Below, piece after piece: positions 37,744 to 51,005 of a stretch of 64,000 nucleotides of DNA (its first letter is position 1; the number at the start of each line of letters is the position of its first letter). The stretch comes from Laccaria trichodermophora (Eukaryota > Basidiomycota > Agaricomycetes > Agaricales > Hydnangiaceae): NCBI GenBank assembly GCA_018417955.1, contig JACTVC010000020.1, positions 1,054,001-1,118,000 on the forward strand, written 5' to 3'. A program made the position numbers and the translations under genes. The notes beneath the pieces were generated by a model that did no database searches, was not told the origin of the DNA, and saw nothing but the letters and a program-made list of their open reading frames with translations.

Positions 37744-39694
37744 CCTGGGCACTACGGGGATCTGCGAGGTACGGAATGGTGGTATTTTTGCAGCGGCCTG
37801 GGCCAGCAGCCCTTCAGCTCCCATTGATTTCCCACAGCTAAATTTCATTTCAGTGAATGATCCCCACTAACCTACCCTGTGTGATCAGACACGTCTGTAG
37901 CCTAAGATCACAGAATTATTCTGGCTCATTTCAGAAAATTTCCTGGTTTGCTCAGTTGCTGACATTCTCTGAATTCCTTCTTCAATTATTTCGGTCAAGT
38001 TCCAGCAATTCATACTCATTGGAGCAGAATGAAGTACTTGGCAGAGAAGTACTTCATTCTGATGAAATGGGCATGAATAGAAAAAACTGAACTGACCCAA
38101 ATTCCGGTACTCACTAAGATCCTGAGAATTGAAAAGTTGAAATATTACCCTTGATGCCACGCACACCATACATTCCAGCTCATAGGGTTTCAATAAACCC
38201 GATCTGTGATCCCAGCATGTTTACATGGCGACATCATTTGGTCAGCATATACAAAGGGTTGTGAGATTTGGACCCACAAAGGCAATGAACCCGATGACGA
38301 GAATGAGGTAAGGAGTATGGATGGATGAAAGAAAGGCAGCAGACAGTGCAGAGTTTCATCATTGATCTAATCTGATCTTGGAAACTCAATGGGAACGTGT
38401 GCCAATTGCCCTTCTCCATAGCCCGTCTGCTGATCAGTGATAAAACTGAGAGGTTGCAAGTGAAGAAGTTGATCACAAGCCATATTCCCTGCTCATTTTG
38501 CCATAAATGCATACTCTAATTCTGAAATCATTACTTACAATATTATGAGTGGTTTTAAAGGGGTCAGCTCCCTTGCAATCCCATTGACGAGGCCAGTATG
38601 GGGTATGTGTGTCAAAATATGATACATATAATGGAAAAGCTTCGCAATTACTTAGAAGTTTACTTTGACTTGATACTTTTACGTCTGGCAGCTTGCCAGT
38701 ATTTGTATGTATTGAGCAACTTTGGCATTTAAATCCATAACTTTTTTCGCATTTTATGAACAAGACAGGTCGTTCAAAACAATGCCGTATTCGATACTAA
38801 TAATTTATTTACACACGTAGAAAAAAGAATCAAGTGAGCGCGTTTACTGGTTGTGCTGCGCGTCGAAGATGAAGTGAGAGCGTGGTGAACAAACAAATGC
38901 ACATCTCCTCCTCCCCCGTTTCTGCTTCTGCCTCTTTCTGCACTCTTCATTTTCCATCAAGGGTCCGGCTCTAGACTTTCCTCCCATCCTCGCTAGCAAC
39001 CCTCACCCCTTGTTCTTGAAATTTTTCTTCCTTCTTGTTCCTTCTTCTAGGTCCCCGCACTGAATTCAGAATCCTCGCAAAGTGCCCGCGCATTGTAGGT
39101 TCTTTTCTGAAAAACTTCTGCATCAGAAATTAGCATCATCAAGGGTCCTACCTGACAGGTGAAACCCGTTTTACCCAGCACTTTTGCGCGATCTGTGCGG
39201 TGATTGTTTCTTCGATGGTGGGTAGGAGGCCGTCCTCCACTTTCTTTTACTCAATTGTCCATTTTTGTATATCCCCCATTAGATATTCTTTGGGGGGGTA
39301 CTACTATGGAGTACCAGATGGCTACTAGTGGAATTTCTTCTCTTGTAGCATTTCATTTTTGTTGAGCAATGCAATTCCGAATGGAATTCTTCCTCCGACG
39401 TTCAAAGTCACGTTTGAATGTTTGGACAAGTATGCACAAAGATGTACTTCTTTTAGTTTTGTTTCTTCACGTACCACCAAAGTAGTCAATTTAATATCAC
39501 TGAATAAAACAATCCTAACTGAGTGACGAAGGGGAGGACATCTAGCAAATTGCGCAGGGCATGTATCTCCGATCACTCATTTCCGGAGTTGCAACCATAA
39601 TTCATTTTCCTCCCATCCGTCAAACATTCCGTGCCCTGACAGGTACGCCATATTCCGGATACGCCCATATCGCCTCTTCAAAAGTCTATAAAAG
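37737..39694. promoter_or_regulatory. Divergent spacer of unit 4 with a TATA box at each end
   Basis: Bounded by TATAAAG (minus, 37737-37743) and TATAAAAG (plus, 39687-39694). The hairpin insertion is a shorter form here (loop of six bases, 38025-38061). No supportable gene inside. Confidence 0.45.
38025..38061. repeat. 37-base hairpin insertion, unit 4, short-loop form
   Basis: Arms CAGAATGAAGTACTT and complement as in units 2, 3 and 5, but the loop is reduced by loss of the bases ACCACTGAC. Confidence 0.75.
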
Positions 39695-41950
39695 CCAGGG
39701 GACTGAACGTCAAATCCCCATCCCTTTCCTCCACGTCTCTTCCCTCTCCTCTCCTCTCCTCTCTCCTCTGCTCCCTCTCGCACTCCTCGCTATCATGGCC
39801 TTGTTTGTCACTGGTGTCCTCATTGTTGAAGACTATGACCAGGTAAGCCAGTCAACGCTACTCTCGACAATGCGCAGTACTCACCAGCCGAAATACTGTT
39901 TGCGCAGAGCGCTTCGTCATCGTGTGCATCACCGGCCTTTCACGTCGACAACGAGTTCTGTGCACATATCGTCATTTGCGGAGAGTTCTACATAAAAAGG
40001 TACATCAGCTTTCGATTGAACACAAGCCGTTTACTTACGAATTTACTTGAGATTTTATCTATCCGCAGATAAAGTCAGTATTCACTTATCCCGTGAGAAT
40101 GCTACACAGATACTGACCATAGATTTCCTCTAGGCTGTTGACTGTTCGGACCACCATTTTCTCGCCGAGTCCTCCGAGTTTTCGTTGAAGGAGGCGGGGG
40201 ATGCATGCCCGACGTCGCGTAACATCACTACATGTCCGGTAAGTGTCGAATGAATTTTCATATCGTTGACTTACTTCTACCGTGCTTTAGACCGTGTTTT
40301 TCCTTACAGGTTTTCACCTTTTTTCTGACGTCTTGGCCCCGCGGCGAGCGGACGGACACCTTGGCTCTTCGCAAAAGGCCATAGTGACTCTACCCGACCT
40401 CGAACGCATGCTCGTTTGCCTGTCGTCATTCTCGGTTGCCGCGAGAGGTGCTACGCACCTCGAGCATTTGAAAAAGCTGATTGAAAAAGGTCAGTACACG
40501 CTCGTCTTTCTGGTGTTTGAAGTACTTACACACGCGCATTTGTTCCAAGGAAATCGTGCCTGTGTATTCTACCGACGTTTTCGCCTAGCGGCGAATGGAT
40601 CACCTGGCTGTACAATTGAACACTAAACAAGGTGAGTACGTATCCAGGCTCTTTGAGTCAGACTTATGAACTTACACCTCGGTTTTCGAAGATTGGCGCC
40701 CATTTCTTCTGAGGTTATGGCCCCGCGGCGAGCGGACCACTGGCCCGGAGCCAAAGCCCCGTAGATGATGAAAACCGTTGTTGCATATAGGATAGGTTTG
40801 AGGAGTAGCGGTGCGAAGCACCGCGCCGTCAAACTCCTTTTAAATGCAATGTAAGTGGTTTATCTTATTGTTGATGTCGAGATGTTACTTACCGATTCAT
40901 CGTAGATTTCTCATGCTGGTTCATATCCTGCTGCCGTTGTTGCCTATGCACACCACGTTCACGTCGTTCCTGGCCTCAACACGACGTTGAATATATGTAT
41001 CGACGTCCGCCAAACGGGGGTACATCGACTTAGCAAAGGTATGTAAGTTTCCACGAATGTTTAAGAAAGGAGAACTTACTTCGTGAATGTAGCATCTACG
41101 CCCCATGCATCGTCGTCGTCAACGGCGTTGACTATCTGTATTGACGTCCGCCAAACGAGAGTAAGTATGTCGACTGCGCCAAAGTACGTTGGTTTCCACG
41201 GATGTTGAACGAAAGAAATACTCACTTTGTGAATGTTGCAGCGACGCCCCGTCGCTCGTCATTGTCAACAGCGTCCTAAGCACCTCGCATACTCACAAAG
41301 CCGCTTGAAGAGACGTTGTATCCGTATTCAAGGTCTCCGAGACAACGAGGAAGTCGTCCGTTTCGCGATTGTTTGGGTGGTGGTTTGTGGGGAGGAGTCA
41401 ATGCTGATGCGTTGGAACGACGCAACGCATGGAGTAGTGACGGATTCGATGCGCTAGGGAGTGAGTGTCGGCGGTGATATGTCGTTGTCTTTTGGGTTGT
41501 TGGGTGATAACTTCATGTGCGTCTCTTCTTTCATCCTTGAGTTCAGAGTTTTGATAGTGTTGCACAGATGTGGACTTCAAGCCACTTCAAGGTGTAACTC
41601 TTATTGTGAGATTGTCGAGCGTGTAGGGCGGGGAGAAACATGAGTTCTTCGAGTTGATGGAGACGGCTGTTGGGCGTTTGGAGACGCTTGAACAGAAAAC
41701 AACGTTATTAGATGTCGTTGTCTTCAAGACTCTAGATCTCAGACGTACTGCAAGCACCATCACACCTCGCACACAGCCTACAGTCTCCCCTCTCCCTCTC
41801 AAATCCATTATCGGTATCGGCATGGGCCTCATGCGTGGAGATGGATATCGGATACGAGAACGTCGAAGGTTGTTTGCGACGCGTCGAAAAGTTGGGTTGT
41901 TCTGCGGCGGGGGCTGGTTGGGAGGAAGGGTGGATGGGAATGCGAGGCAT
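39687..41950 (+). other. R4, right spacer gene, best preserved start
   Basis: TATAAAAG at 39687-39694, CT-rich leader, ATG at 39795. Exon 1 (39795-39842) encodes MALFVTGVLIVEDYDQ and exon 2 (39908-39999) continues in frame as SASSSCASPAF...FCAHIVICGEFYIK; at the position where units 1, 2, 3 and 5 have TAG this copy has TAC. Further introns are visible at 40239-40290, 40490-40549, 40632-40691, 40851-40905 and 41039-41092, all 52-60 bases with CTTAC branch sites. One exon reads DVLAPRRADGHLGSSQKAIV and is open for 60 codons. Hairpins at 40445-40461 and 40808-40824. Exon 3 cannot be joined in frame with certainty, so the full product is unknown. The family is not recognised. Confidence 0.42.
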
Positions 41951-42179
41951 GGGTCAGAGCCGGAATCTGGTTGATTAGAAGAATGAAAACGCGAGTACGC
42001 GTAGAATGTATGAGTCAAAATCGCGTCGCGTCCGTTTTTGATTCCGGCTGCGTCATCAGGAGCGCCATCTGCTGATTGATCCCTGCACTTCATTCAATCC
42101 TTTTGTCAATCCATGCAGGGCTTTGCTTACAGCGTATACAAACCACATCCATCCTATCAATGGCGCCCTCTTCATCATC

Positions 42180-44391
42180 ATGTCCTGGTCAGCCCACCTC
42201 CCTCCCGCTATCACACATAACCTCCCCACTTGGACCACACACCTCCACCTCCCACCGATCGACATCCAGATCCTCATCCTTCTCTCCTTCCTCGCCCTCA
42301 TCCCCTTCCTCTCTCGCCCTTCTTCCTTCTTTCGAGCCAGCGTCCGAACAACGCCCCTCCCCGGCCCACGCAACACCTCCCTCCTCTTCGGGCTCTACCG
42401 CCACATCAACGAGTCTCCCGACCCCGGGCTGGTATACGAACAATGGGCGGAGGAATACGGTCCCGCGTATGTTGTTCCTGGGGGTTTTGGCTCCAAGAGG
42501 GTGGTGATTCTCGATCCGAGGGCGAATGCCCATTTTTATGCGAGGGAGACGTTTGGGTATGTACAGACGAAGCTTTCTAGGGTTTTTATTGAGAATCTGG
42601 TGCGTGCTTCGTCTTTTTTCTTGGAGTGAGCGCTTATGGTGTGGATGTAGTTTGGACGAGGGTTGTTGTGGGCTGAAGGGGAGAGTCATAAGCGGTGAGT
42701 TTTCGATCTCTTTTTTTATTGTTTCTTACTGATTTATGTTGTACATAGCCAACGCAAAGCGCTTACCCCAGCATTCAGCAATGCAGCCATCCGAAAACTA
42801 ACCTCCGTATTCTTCGATTCTTCATACAAGGCCCGTCATTGTTTCCCCTTCCTCCGCCCTCTGGCCCTCATTAACCCGCGTTCTAAATATAGCTGAAAGG
42901 AATCTGGGACGCCAAAATCGACGCAAGCACCACGGACGACGTTATTCTGGACGTCCAAATCTGGATGAACCACATCTCGTTCGTCCTCCCTTCCCCTCCT
43001 CCCCTTCCCTTACTAACACCCTCTCTATTTCCTCCGTAGACTCGACTCAATAGGCATAGCAGGCTTCTCACACACCTTCGGCGCCCTCGACGGCAACAAC
43101 ACACCCGTCATCGACGTCTTCGACTCCTTCGCGTCCTCCGATACCTCCTTCCTCTCCAAACTCGTGTTTTTCCTTGGACCTGTTTTTCCGATGTTGCAGA
43201 AATTGCCGACGAGGCAGAATAGGATGTTTAAGAGGTTGAGGAGGACTATGGGGGCGATTGCGGATGAGCTTATGGCTAGGGACCGGAGGATGCGTGAGGG
43301 GGGAGTAGTAGGGAAAGGGAAGGAGGAGGAAAAGTCGATTATTGGGTTGTTGCGTGAGTTTTGCGTCGTTCTTTAGGATAGCGGCTGATAAGGGGGACAG
43401 TGAAAGCGGAAGATAAGAGCTCGTCGTTGGCTATGACGCAGGAGGAGATTTTGGCTCAGGTTCGGTACCTTTATTTTTACGAATCTTTTGATGACGTTTC
43501 TTTTTAACTAGATGAATGTACTCCTACTAGCCGGCTACGAAACCACTTCCAGTAAGCCCTCCCTCCTTTTGGCTTCTCTTCTCCGCTAACGCTCATTACT
43601 TACAGTCAGCTTAACTGTACGTTGTCCCCCTTACCTCTTCCCAAATACTAACACCTTCGTTTCACAGTGGGCCCTAATAGAACTCTGCCGGCGCCCAGAC
43701 AAACAACAACAACTCCGCGACGAGCTCTCCCAATTCAGCGGCACCGATCCAACATGGGAACAACTCTCCACGAGCCTGCCTTACTTGGATGCGGTTGTCC
43801 AAGAGGTGTTGAGGTTACATCCGCCTGTTGAGGAGACTACGCGTGTGGTCAGTTGTTGTTTTCTTCCTTTTTTCCCATTCACCACCCACAAATGAACAAC
43901 AGGCAGCCCAAGACGACATAATCCCCTTCTCCTCCCCCTTTGGAACTTCCGGCACCAACACTTCATTGGTGATAGCAAAGGGAACAACCATAACATCCCC
44001 CATCCGTGCCCTCAATCGCGCAGAAGCGCTCTGGGGCCCAGACGCCAAGGAGTTTGTACCCGAGCGGTGGTTGGATGATATGCGTGGTGTCACGGGGAAA
44101 GCGAAGGAGATTATGGGACATAGACATATATTGACGTTTTCGGATGGGCCGAGGACGTGTCTTGGGAAAGGGTTTGCGTTGCCGAATTTTAAGGTTCGTT
44201 TTGCGTTTCCAAAGTTCTTGTTTTCTGATGCACTGTAGGCGACTTTGTCGGTGTTGATTCGGAACTACGACTTTGCGTTCCCTGGTGGTGTGGATACGAA
44301 GATTGAGAAACATCCCTCTATTTTACCTCGTCCCAAGGTTGCTGGGGAGGTTGGGGCACGGGTTCCATTGAGGGTTAGGAGGGTTGAGTGA
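42180..44391 (+). CDS. Cytochrome P450, copy 4 (559 aa, one GC donor)
   Basis: Fourth array P450. Exons: 42180-42599, 42651-42694, 42749-42830, 42893-42978, 43040-43353, 43401-43459, 43512-43551, 43606-43616, 43668-43847, 43903-44193, 44239-44391. Anchor ILILLSFLALIPFLSRP, I-helix AGYETTS, EVLR, PERW and FSDGPRTCLGKG are intact; the residue pair after the haem loop is FALPNFK instead of FALANFK. Intron 3 begins GCCCGT instead of GTTCGT, a non-consensus GC donor that may lower correct splicing. A one-base deletion upstream (near 42140) removes the upstream in-frame ATG seen in other copies, which supports the start at 42180. Convergent with NRP-4. Confidence 0.9.
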
Positions 44392-44617
44392 GTGATTGGG
44401 ATTGGATTGTGCACGGTTAAGGTTGTATTTCAGGTTGAGATTCAAGAGCAGTGTACTCGTGTTGCGTTCGAACTATTGTACATTGGATACATATGTATGA
44501 TACACAAATTTTTCATCTTGTTGATTTGTAAATGACCAAGAATGTATTGTACTCGTGTTGCGTTTGTACTGTTGTACATACATATGATACACAGATCTTC
44601 GTCTGATAATGACTCGA

Positions 44618-46107
44618 TTAAACTGTCCTTGAGCCAGCAGAGAGGTGGTTCAGACTGGGGTCGTATACGTTGAGAGCTACCGTCCCCACGTCCGTTAACT
44701 CGTATCAGTCAAAGTAACAAAATTGACATACCGCTCTGCATCTGTGCCTGACCAGGTTTATTCGACGACGAGATACCTGGTAGTCACACGGCAATCAGAC
44801 ATGGTTTGTAAAATGAAAAAAGCAAAACAGACTTTGCGAAGCAATAGGACTCTGCAAAGAATCCATGACCGGCTTCCCGCTCCCATCTTCCTGACCCACA
44901 CTCTGTTGGCCATTCATACCTTGCAAAAGGGTTCCCGGAGGGCCATGATACGCCATCACCTGAGGCTGCCTCTGCTGCTGTTGGGGTGCCTGCATCTCCC
45001 CTCCTCCTCCACTCATCGTTCCATTCTTACTCTGAGTCAACCCACCACCACCACCACCACCACCAGCCTTCCCCGGCGGCCTCCCCTCAACCCTTCTAAC
45101 AAACTCCCCCCAACACGCCCTCTCATCCCCACCCATCGCCTCAAAATGCTCCCTCACGGCCGCTGGCGCCTTTCGCCAAACCGCGCGATGGCGACACACC
45201 GTACTCTTCACGTACCGACTCCCAAACACGCGTTCGAACGCCGTACGTTGTGTCATGCTGGCACCAGAGGGGGACTGGGAGATGAGCGAGTCCATGGCTG
45301 CGAAACCTGCGGAGAGCTCGTAGACTGTGTAGTCGTTTGGCCAGCGTTTTAATGGCGGGTGTGGGTGGTAGGGTATTGAAGAAGAGGATGAGGAAGCAGG
45401 GGAGGAGAGGTGGATTGGTGTTGTTGGTGTTAGGTAGGCTGGGGGGGCGGATTGGGCTTGGAGAGGGGAAGCCGGGGTGGGTGTATAGAAGGTGGGGTAT
45501 AGGTATGCAGTGGGTGTGGGGTTTTGCGTGTTGGTGGTGGGGTTCAACGTAGGGCTGTTGGTGGATGTTGATGGGGTCGGTGGGAGTACTGCTGCTGAGG
45601 TGGATGCGACGAGGACGGGGCTGCTTTGGGGTGGGGGAATGGTGCCGTGGGACATGTAGTACCCGTTTGAGATGTGGATCTTTGATAGATGCCCCCCTGG
45701 GTCGGAGGGGTCTGGTATTGACCGCTTCGATAGGGGTTTTGGTGGGGTGGTGTCGTGCTTTGACGATGAGGGCTGCTTGGCGGCCATGGGTGGTGTGTTT
45801 CCCGGAACTGGGAGTGTTGGAGCCGGGGGTCGAACGGTCATTTGCAGTTTCAGCTCTTCCCGTAGGCTCAGGCATTCGTCCTCTGGCAGCCCCTCGAGAA
45901 GGCTTTTACAAGCTCGGTATAGGAGACGCTGTTGACTTTCCACTATCCGAACTGTGCTGACTGTATGTTGCTCCCAATGACTTGATGTGGGGTTGTAGGT
46001 ATCCAGATACAATGAAGCGTTTAAACCCAAGTCGGATACGAGTGTTGTAAATTGGGATAGCTGGAAATAGGGAAAGGTGGGGACTGTTTGCTGGAGTCGT
46101 ATTGGAT
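44618..46107 (-). CDS. NRP copy 4, putative nuclear protein, 5'-truncated
   Basis: Minus-strand exons 44833-46107, 44732-44776 and 44618-44676. Domain order as in copy 5; the Gly run after the conserved block is the longest of all copies, from a GGT/CCA triplet expansion near 45045. The conserved block KRWPNDYTVYELSAGFAAMD and RTAFERVFGSRYVKSTVCRH are intact. Exons 1 and 2 and the start codon are missing, and the 5' junction is like that of copies 0 and 3. Expression and start are unresolved. Confidence 0.65.
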
Positions 46108-46303
46108 CTGTCTGTCATTGATGAATTTGAAGTGGGAAAAGAAGGTGGTGAAAAGAAGGAAAGCCTTGACACGTAGATTTATAGAGAGAGTTCTCGCCTA
46201 TTTCCGTGTTGATTCGATGTCCGTGTTGCTGCCGGACCAACGAGAACGCAGCCATTTAGAGTTAAAAGACAGATTTGAGTTCAGCGATGAAAAGTGGTAA
46301 GTT

Positions 46304-49064
46304 TTCGATCATTTTTGGCCATAGTTTCGGTGCAAGGTAGAATGGACGAGCAGAACCTCCCCATGAAATTGTTATCGACGACAAAAGAGAATGTCTACAA
46401 ATGTAACAAAACCAAACAAACAAGTTCTCCTCTTGCCAAGTTCATCAATCAGCGAAATATCTGGCTAGGTCACACAGGTACGTGTCAGTATCTTATCTGA
46501 ATGCTGAAACTTACCGACAAGTTTGAAAATTCAAGTTTGTCAATCGCGTTAAGGCAAAAATCCACATTCTCATAGCATCCTGCAAACACAAGTCCATGAG
46601 TACTCGGCCAACCGACCTTACCGTGTGATTGGATGCTTGCAGGGTGGAGAAACTGGGTGTAAATGACTTTCCGATTTAGTAAGTAATCACTCAGCATTTC
46701 AAATTCACGCAAAACTCACTTATAGTCTGAAGCTACAATGTGCGGCGGATTTGTAGAACATGATCGACCTCCCCAAAAGGTTTGACGCTTCGTCCCAAGC
46801 CGGGAGCCCTGGAAAGGCTAATTAGAGAGATGACAGCTAAATTGCGAGGGTAAGTCAATGAATACTCGAATAACGACACAAACTTACGCCTTACTTTAAA
46901 GATTACAATAGACCCACCATAACTTGATGACGGACGAGCATTCGAGGCGTGGGAGGACCGGGAAACCTCCAGAAACTGGCAACGCATGTTAACAACCTTC
47001 AAATACGTGAGTAATCACCCTAGCACTCAAACAGACATAAAACTCACATACATCCGAAAGCTACAAAGGCCGAACATGAACGACATCACAAAACGAGTTG
47101 GCGGGACATCGATACATCGTAACCAGCGTTGGAGAGGTGGATTGGAGGCCGTAATGTGGTGATTCAAGGATGACGAAGGTACATTGAACCCTTTGCTAGA
47201 TCTTCACACATTGACCACACGTAGCCAACAATATCAACGAAAAAGGAAGAAAGGAGTCTCGGGAGGACCACGTCAAGCCCAGACAGTGTTTGCCGGAAAT
47301 CGATATGTTGCGCCATCGCAAAGGAAGGCCTAAACATAATGGGTAAGTACTTGTTTGTATGTAGGGTCCAATCCTTTTTATTCCTGCATGTTGCAGGTTG
47401 TCAACAGCAGCCAACGTTATCCAATGTCCGTATGCTATCCACATGGAGAGATGGCATCTAGCGCACGGCGATACGCCGTGTCAAAGCAAGTGAGATACAT
47501 GGCAAGTTGGATGGGTTCCGGAAGCTGGAGGGTGGCCTCCATCCATTTAGCGGACATTGCTAGGTCGATTTGGGGCCAGGAGGAGTGCAGGGCAATTCGC
47601 ACAGTCGACGTACCCCCATTTGGCGGATGTCGATACATATAGGTAATGTCGTTGATGGTCGTTGAGGTGAGGAGCGGTAACTTGAATGTGGTGTGTGTCA
47701 AAAATGATGCAGCAGCGCAGGTACGAGCGAATGACAACTTTATGATGAACCAGTAAGTACCATCCCCACATTAGCAATAAGATAATTGACTTACATTGCA
47801 TTTGAAAGGTGTCCCAGTGGCGTGGCGGTGCTTCGCACCGCTATCCTCGAACCTGTCCTACACTCAAGAATGGTTTTCGTCAAGACAGCGGTATGTCGTC
47901 TCGGAGATCCATAGCAACCGTGAAGGGTTTTGGTGGCATATGTCCATTTTGCGGACGACGATACATTGTCGTCTTGGGGCCAGGAGGAATGCAGGGCATC
48001 TTGCAGAGTCATCGTACCCCCATTTGGCGGACGGCGATACATATAGTCAACGTCACATGTCGAGGTCACGAACATTGACATGGTGCACAATGGCAATTTG
48101 ACAATAACGACGGCAGGAAATCTATGAGTAGATGGGAAATCTAAGATCAATTCGTAAGTATCATCCCCACATTATAAAAAAGATTAACGACTTACATGGC
48201 ATTTAAAAGGAGTTTGGCGTCGCGGTGCTTCGCACTGCTCATCCTCTCAACTCAACAAAGTTTTTCTTCATTCAACTATGAGGCATTCCTTGTGGGCCAA
48301 CAGTCCGCTCGCCGCAGGGCCAAAACCTCAGAAGAATAGTGCGAAAATCTTCGAAAAAAGGTCAGTGTAAGTACATATGTTCAAATACGAGAAGTAAAAG
48401 CAAGAGCTAACCTTTGTTCAGGGGCCAGAGGTGTTCCGCGCCTCTCGCAATGATGATGGGCCACAGCCTGGATACATATGGCTTTGTGAAGTCGATGTAT
48501 ACACGTTAACCAGACAGCGATACAGATAGTCAACATCAAAATAGATGTCTATGAGGCCAAGAATGTTGACACGGATGTGGTGAACTATGGCAGCAGCGGT
48601 GATTGAGAAGATAGAGCAGAAATCTTTGAAAATGGTTAGCACATATATTCAAATACCAAAAATAAAAGCAAAGGCTAACCTTCGTTCAGGTGTGAGAGGT
48701 GCTGCGCACCTCTCGCAATGATGACAGGCCACAGCCTGGATACACATGACTTCATGAGGAAATGAGAAGGTTGACTACATTACTTGTGGGCCAATGGACC
48801 ACTCGCTGCGGGGCAAAAGCCTAGGAAAAATACTGCAAAAATCTTTGTAAAAAGGTGGGTGTTTGGACATATGACAATACGAACAAGGGCTTACCTTTGT
48901 TGAAAATAAATTGCCTCTTGCAATAGCCAGAAACAACGATGGGCAACAGTCTGAATGTCTTCGATGGCAAGCAGCATATGAAAACCATTGGAAGGAGGGT
49001 CATAACGACACCATGGGAAAAGGAGAGGAGGATGAAAATGGCAAAAATCGTCAGAGCCTTTATA
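46304..49064 (-). other. L5, left spacer gene: longest open exon of the L family
   Basis: Minus-strand unit from TATAAAG (49058-49064). Introns are visible at 48833-48894, 48141-48195 and 47738-47794. The exon between the last two is open across its whole length, about 115 codons, and reads DVDYMYRRPPNGGTMTLQDA, then SSSAKWTYAT, then a hairpin-derived AVRSTATP near its end. The next exon has YMYRHPPNGG followed by AKWMEATLQLPEPIQLAMYL. Hairpins at 47825-47841 and 48694-48714. The upstream exons have stops in the frames I tried. This long open exon is the best argument that the family once encoded protein. Family not recognised. Confidence 0.42.
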
Positions 49065-51005
49065 CCTGGGCACTATGGGGATCTGCGAGGAATGGTGCTA
49101 TTTTTGCAGTGGCCTGGGCCAACAGCCCTTCGGCTCCCATTGATTTCCCACCGCTAAATTCCATTTCAGTGAATGATCCCCACTAACTTACCCTGTGTGA
49201 TCGGACATGTCCGTAGCCTAAGATCACAGAATTACTCTCGCTCATTTCAGAAAATTTCCTGGTTTGCTCAGTTGCTGACATTCTCTGAATTCCTTCTTCA
49301 ATTATTTCGGTCAAGTTCCAGCAATTCATACTCATTGCAGCAGAATGAAGTACTTGGCAGAGAACCACTGACAAGTACTTCATTCTGATGAGATGGGCAT
49401 GAATAGAAAAAACTGAACCGACCCAAATTCCGGTACTCACTAAGATCCTGAGAATTGAAAAGTTGAAATATTACCCTTGATGCCACGCACACCATACATT
49501 CCAGCTCATAGGGTTTCAATAAACCCGATCTGTGATCCCAGCATGTTTACATGGCAACATCATTTGGTCAGCATATACAAAGGCTTGTGAGATTTGGACC
49601 CACAAAGGCAATGAACCGGATGATGAGAATGAGGTAAGGAGTATGGATGGATCAAAGAAAGGCGGCAGACAGTGCAGATTTCATCATCGATCTGATCTGA
49701 TCTTGGAAACCCAATTAGAAGGTGCACCAATTGCCCTTCTCCATTCCCTCATTTGTTGATCAGTGATAAAACTGAGAGTTCGCGAGTGAAGAAGTAGATT
49801 ACAAACCATATTCCCTGCTCATTTCGCCATAAGTGCATACTCTACTTCTGAAATCATTACTTACAATATTATGAGTGGTTTTAAAGGGGTCAGCTCCCTT
49901 GCAACCCCATTGACGAGGCCAATACAGGGTATGTGTGTCAAAATATGATACGTATAATGGAAAAGCTTCGCAATTACTTAGAAGTTTACTTTGACTTGAT
50001 ACTTTTACGTCTGGTCGCTTGTTTGTATCATACATATTGGGCAACTTTAGCATTGGAATTCATAACTTTTTTCGCATTTTATGAACAAAACGAGTCCTTC
50101 AAAACAATGCCGTATTCGATGCTAGTAATGTATTTACACATGTAGAAAAAGGAATCAAGTGAGCGCGTTGGCTGGTTGTGCTGCGCGTCGAAGATGAAGT
50201 GAGCGTGGTGGACAAACAAATGCACATCTCCTCCTCCCCCGTTTCTGCTTCTGCCTCTTTCCGCACTCTTCATTTTCCATCAAGGGTCCGGCTCTAGACC
50301 TTCCTCCCATCCTCACTAGCAACACTCACCCCTTGTTCTTAAAATTTTTCTTCCTTCTCGTTCCTTCTTCTAGGTCCCCGCACTGAATTCAGAATCCTCG
50401 CAAAGTGCCCGCGCATTGTAGGTTCTTTTCTGAAAAACTTCTGCATCAGAAATTAGCACCATCAAGGGTCCTACCTGACAGGTGAAACTCGTTTTACCCA
50501 GCACTTTTGCGCGATCTGTGCGGTGATTGTTTCTTCGATGGTGGGTAGGAGGCCGTCCTCCATTTTCTACTACTCAATTGTCCATTTTTGTATATCCCCC
50601 ATTAGATATTCTTTGGGGGGGTACTACTATGGAGTACCAGGTGGCCACTAGTGGAATCTCCTCTTTTGTAGCATTTCATTTTTGTTGAGCAATGGAATTC
50701 TTCCTCTGACGTTCGAAGTCACGTTTGAATGTTTGCACAAGTACGCGCAAAGATGTACTTCTTTTAGTTTTGTTTCTTCACGTACCACCAAAGTAGTCAA
50801 TTTAATATCACTGAATGAAACAATCCTAACCGAGTGACGAAGGGGAGGAGATCTAGCAAATTGCGCAGGGCATGTATCTCCGATCACTCATTTCCGGAGT
50901 TGCAACCATAATTCATTTTCCTCCCATCCGTCAAACATTCCGTCCCCTGACAGGTATGCGATATTCCGGATACGCCCATATCGCTTCTTCAAAAGTCTAT
51001 AAAAG
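49058..51005. promoter_or_regulatory. Divergent spacer of unit 5 with a TATA box at each end
   Basis: Bounded by TATAAAG (minus, 49058-49064) and TATAAAAG (plus, 50998-51005), with the 47-base hairpin at 49341-49387. No supportable gene inside. Confidence 0.45.
49341..49387. repeat. 47-base hairpin insertion, unit 5
   Basis: Same arms and 15-base loop as units 2 and 3. The flanking sequence shows exactly where unit 1 lacks it. Confidence 0.8.

Larger units (their letters stand above)
34401..46107. repeat. Tandem repeat unit 4 (11.7 kb)
   Basis: Fourth period. It carries the 632-base insertion in L4 and the only R copy whose first two exons remain in frame. The block 40113-41870 is identical to 51424-53181 in unit 5 (offset 11311). 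Confidence 0.9.
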
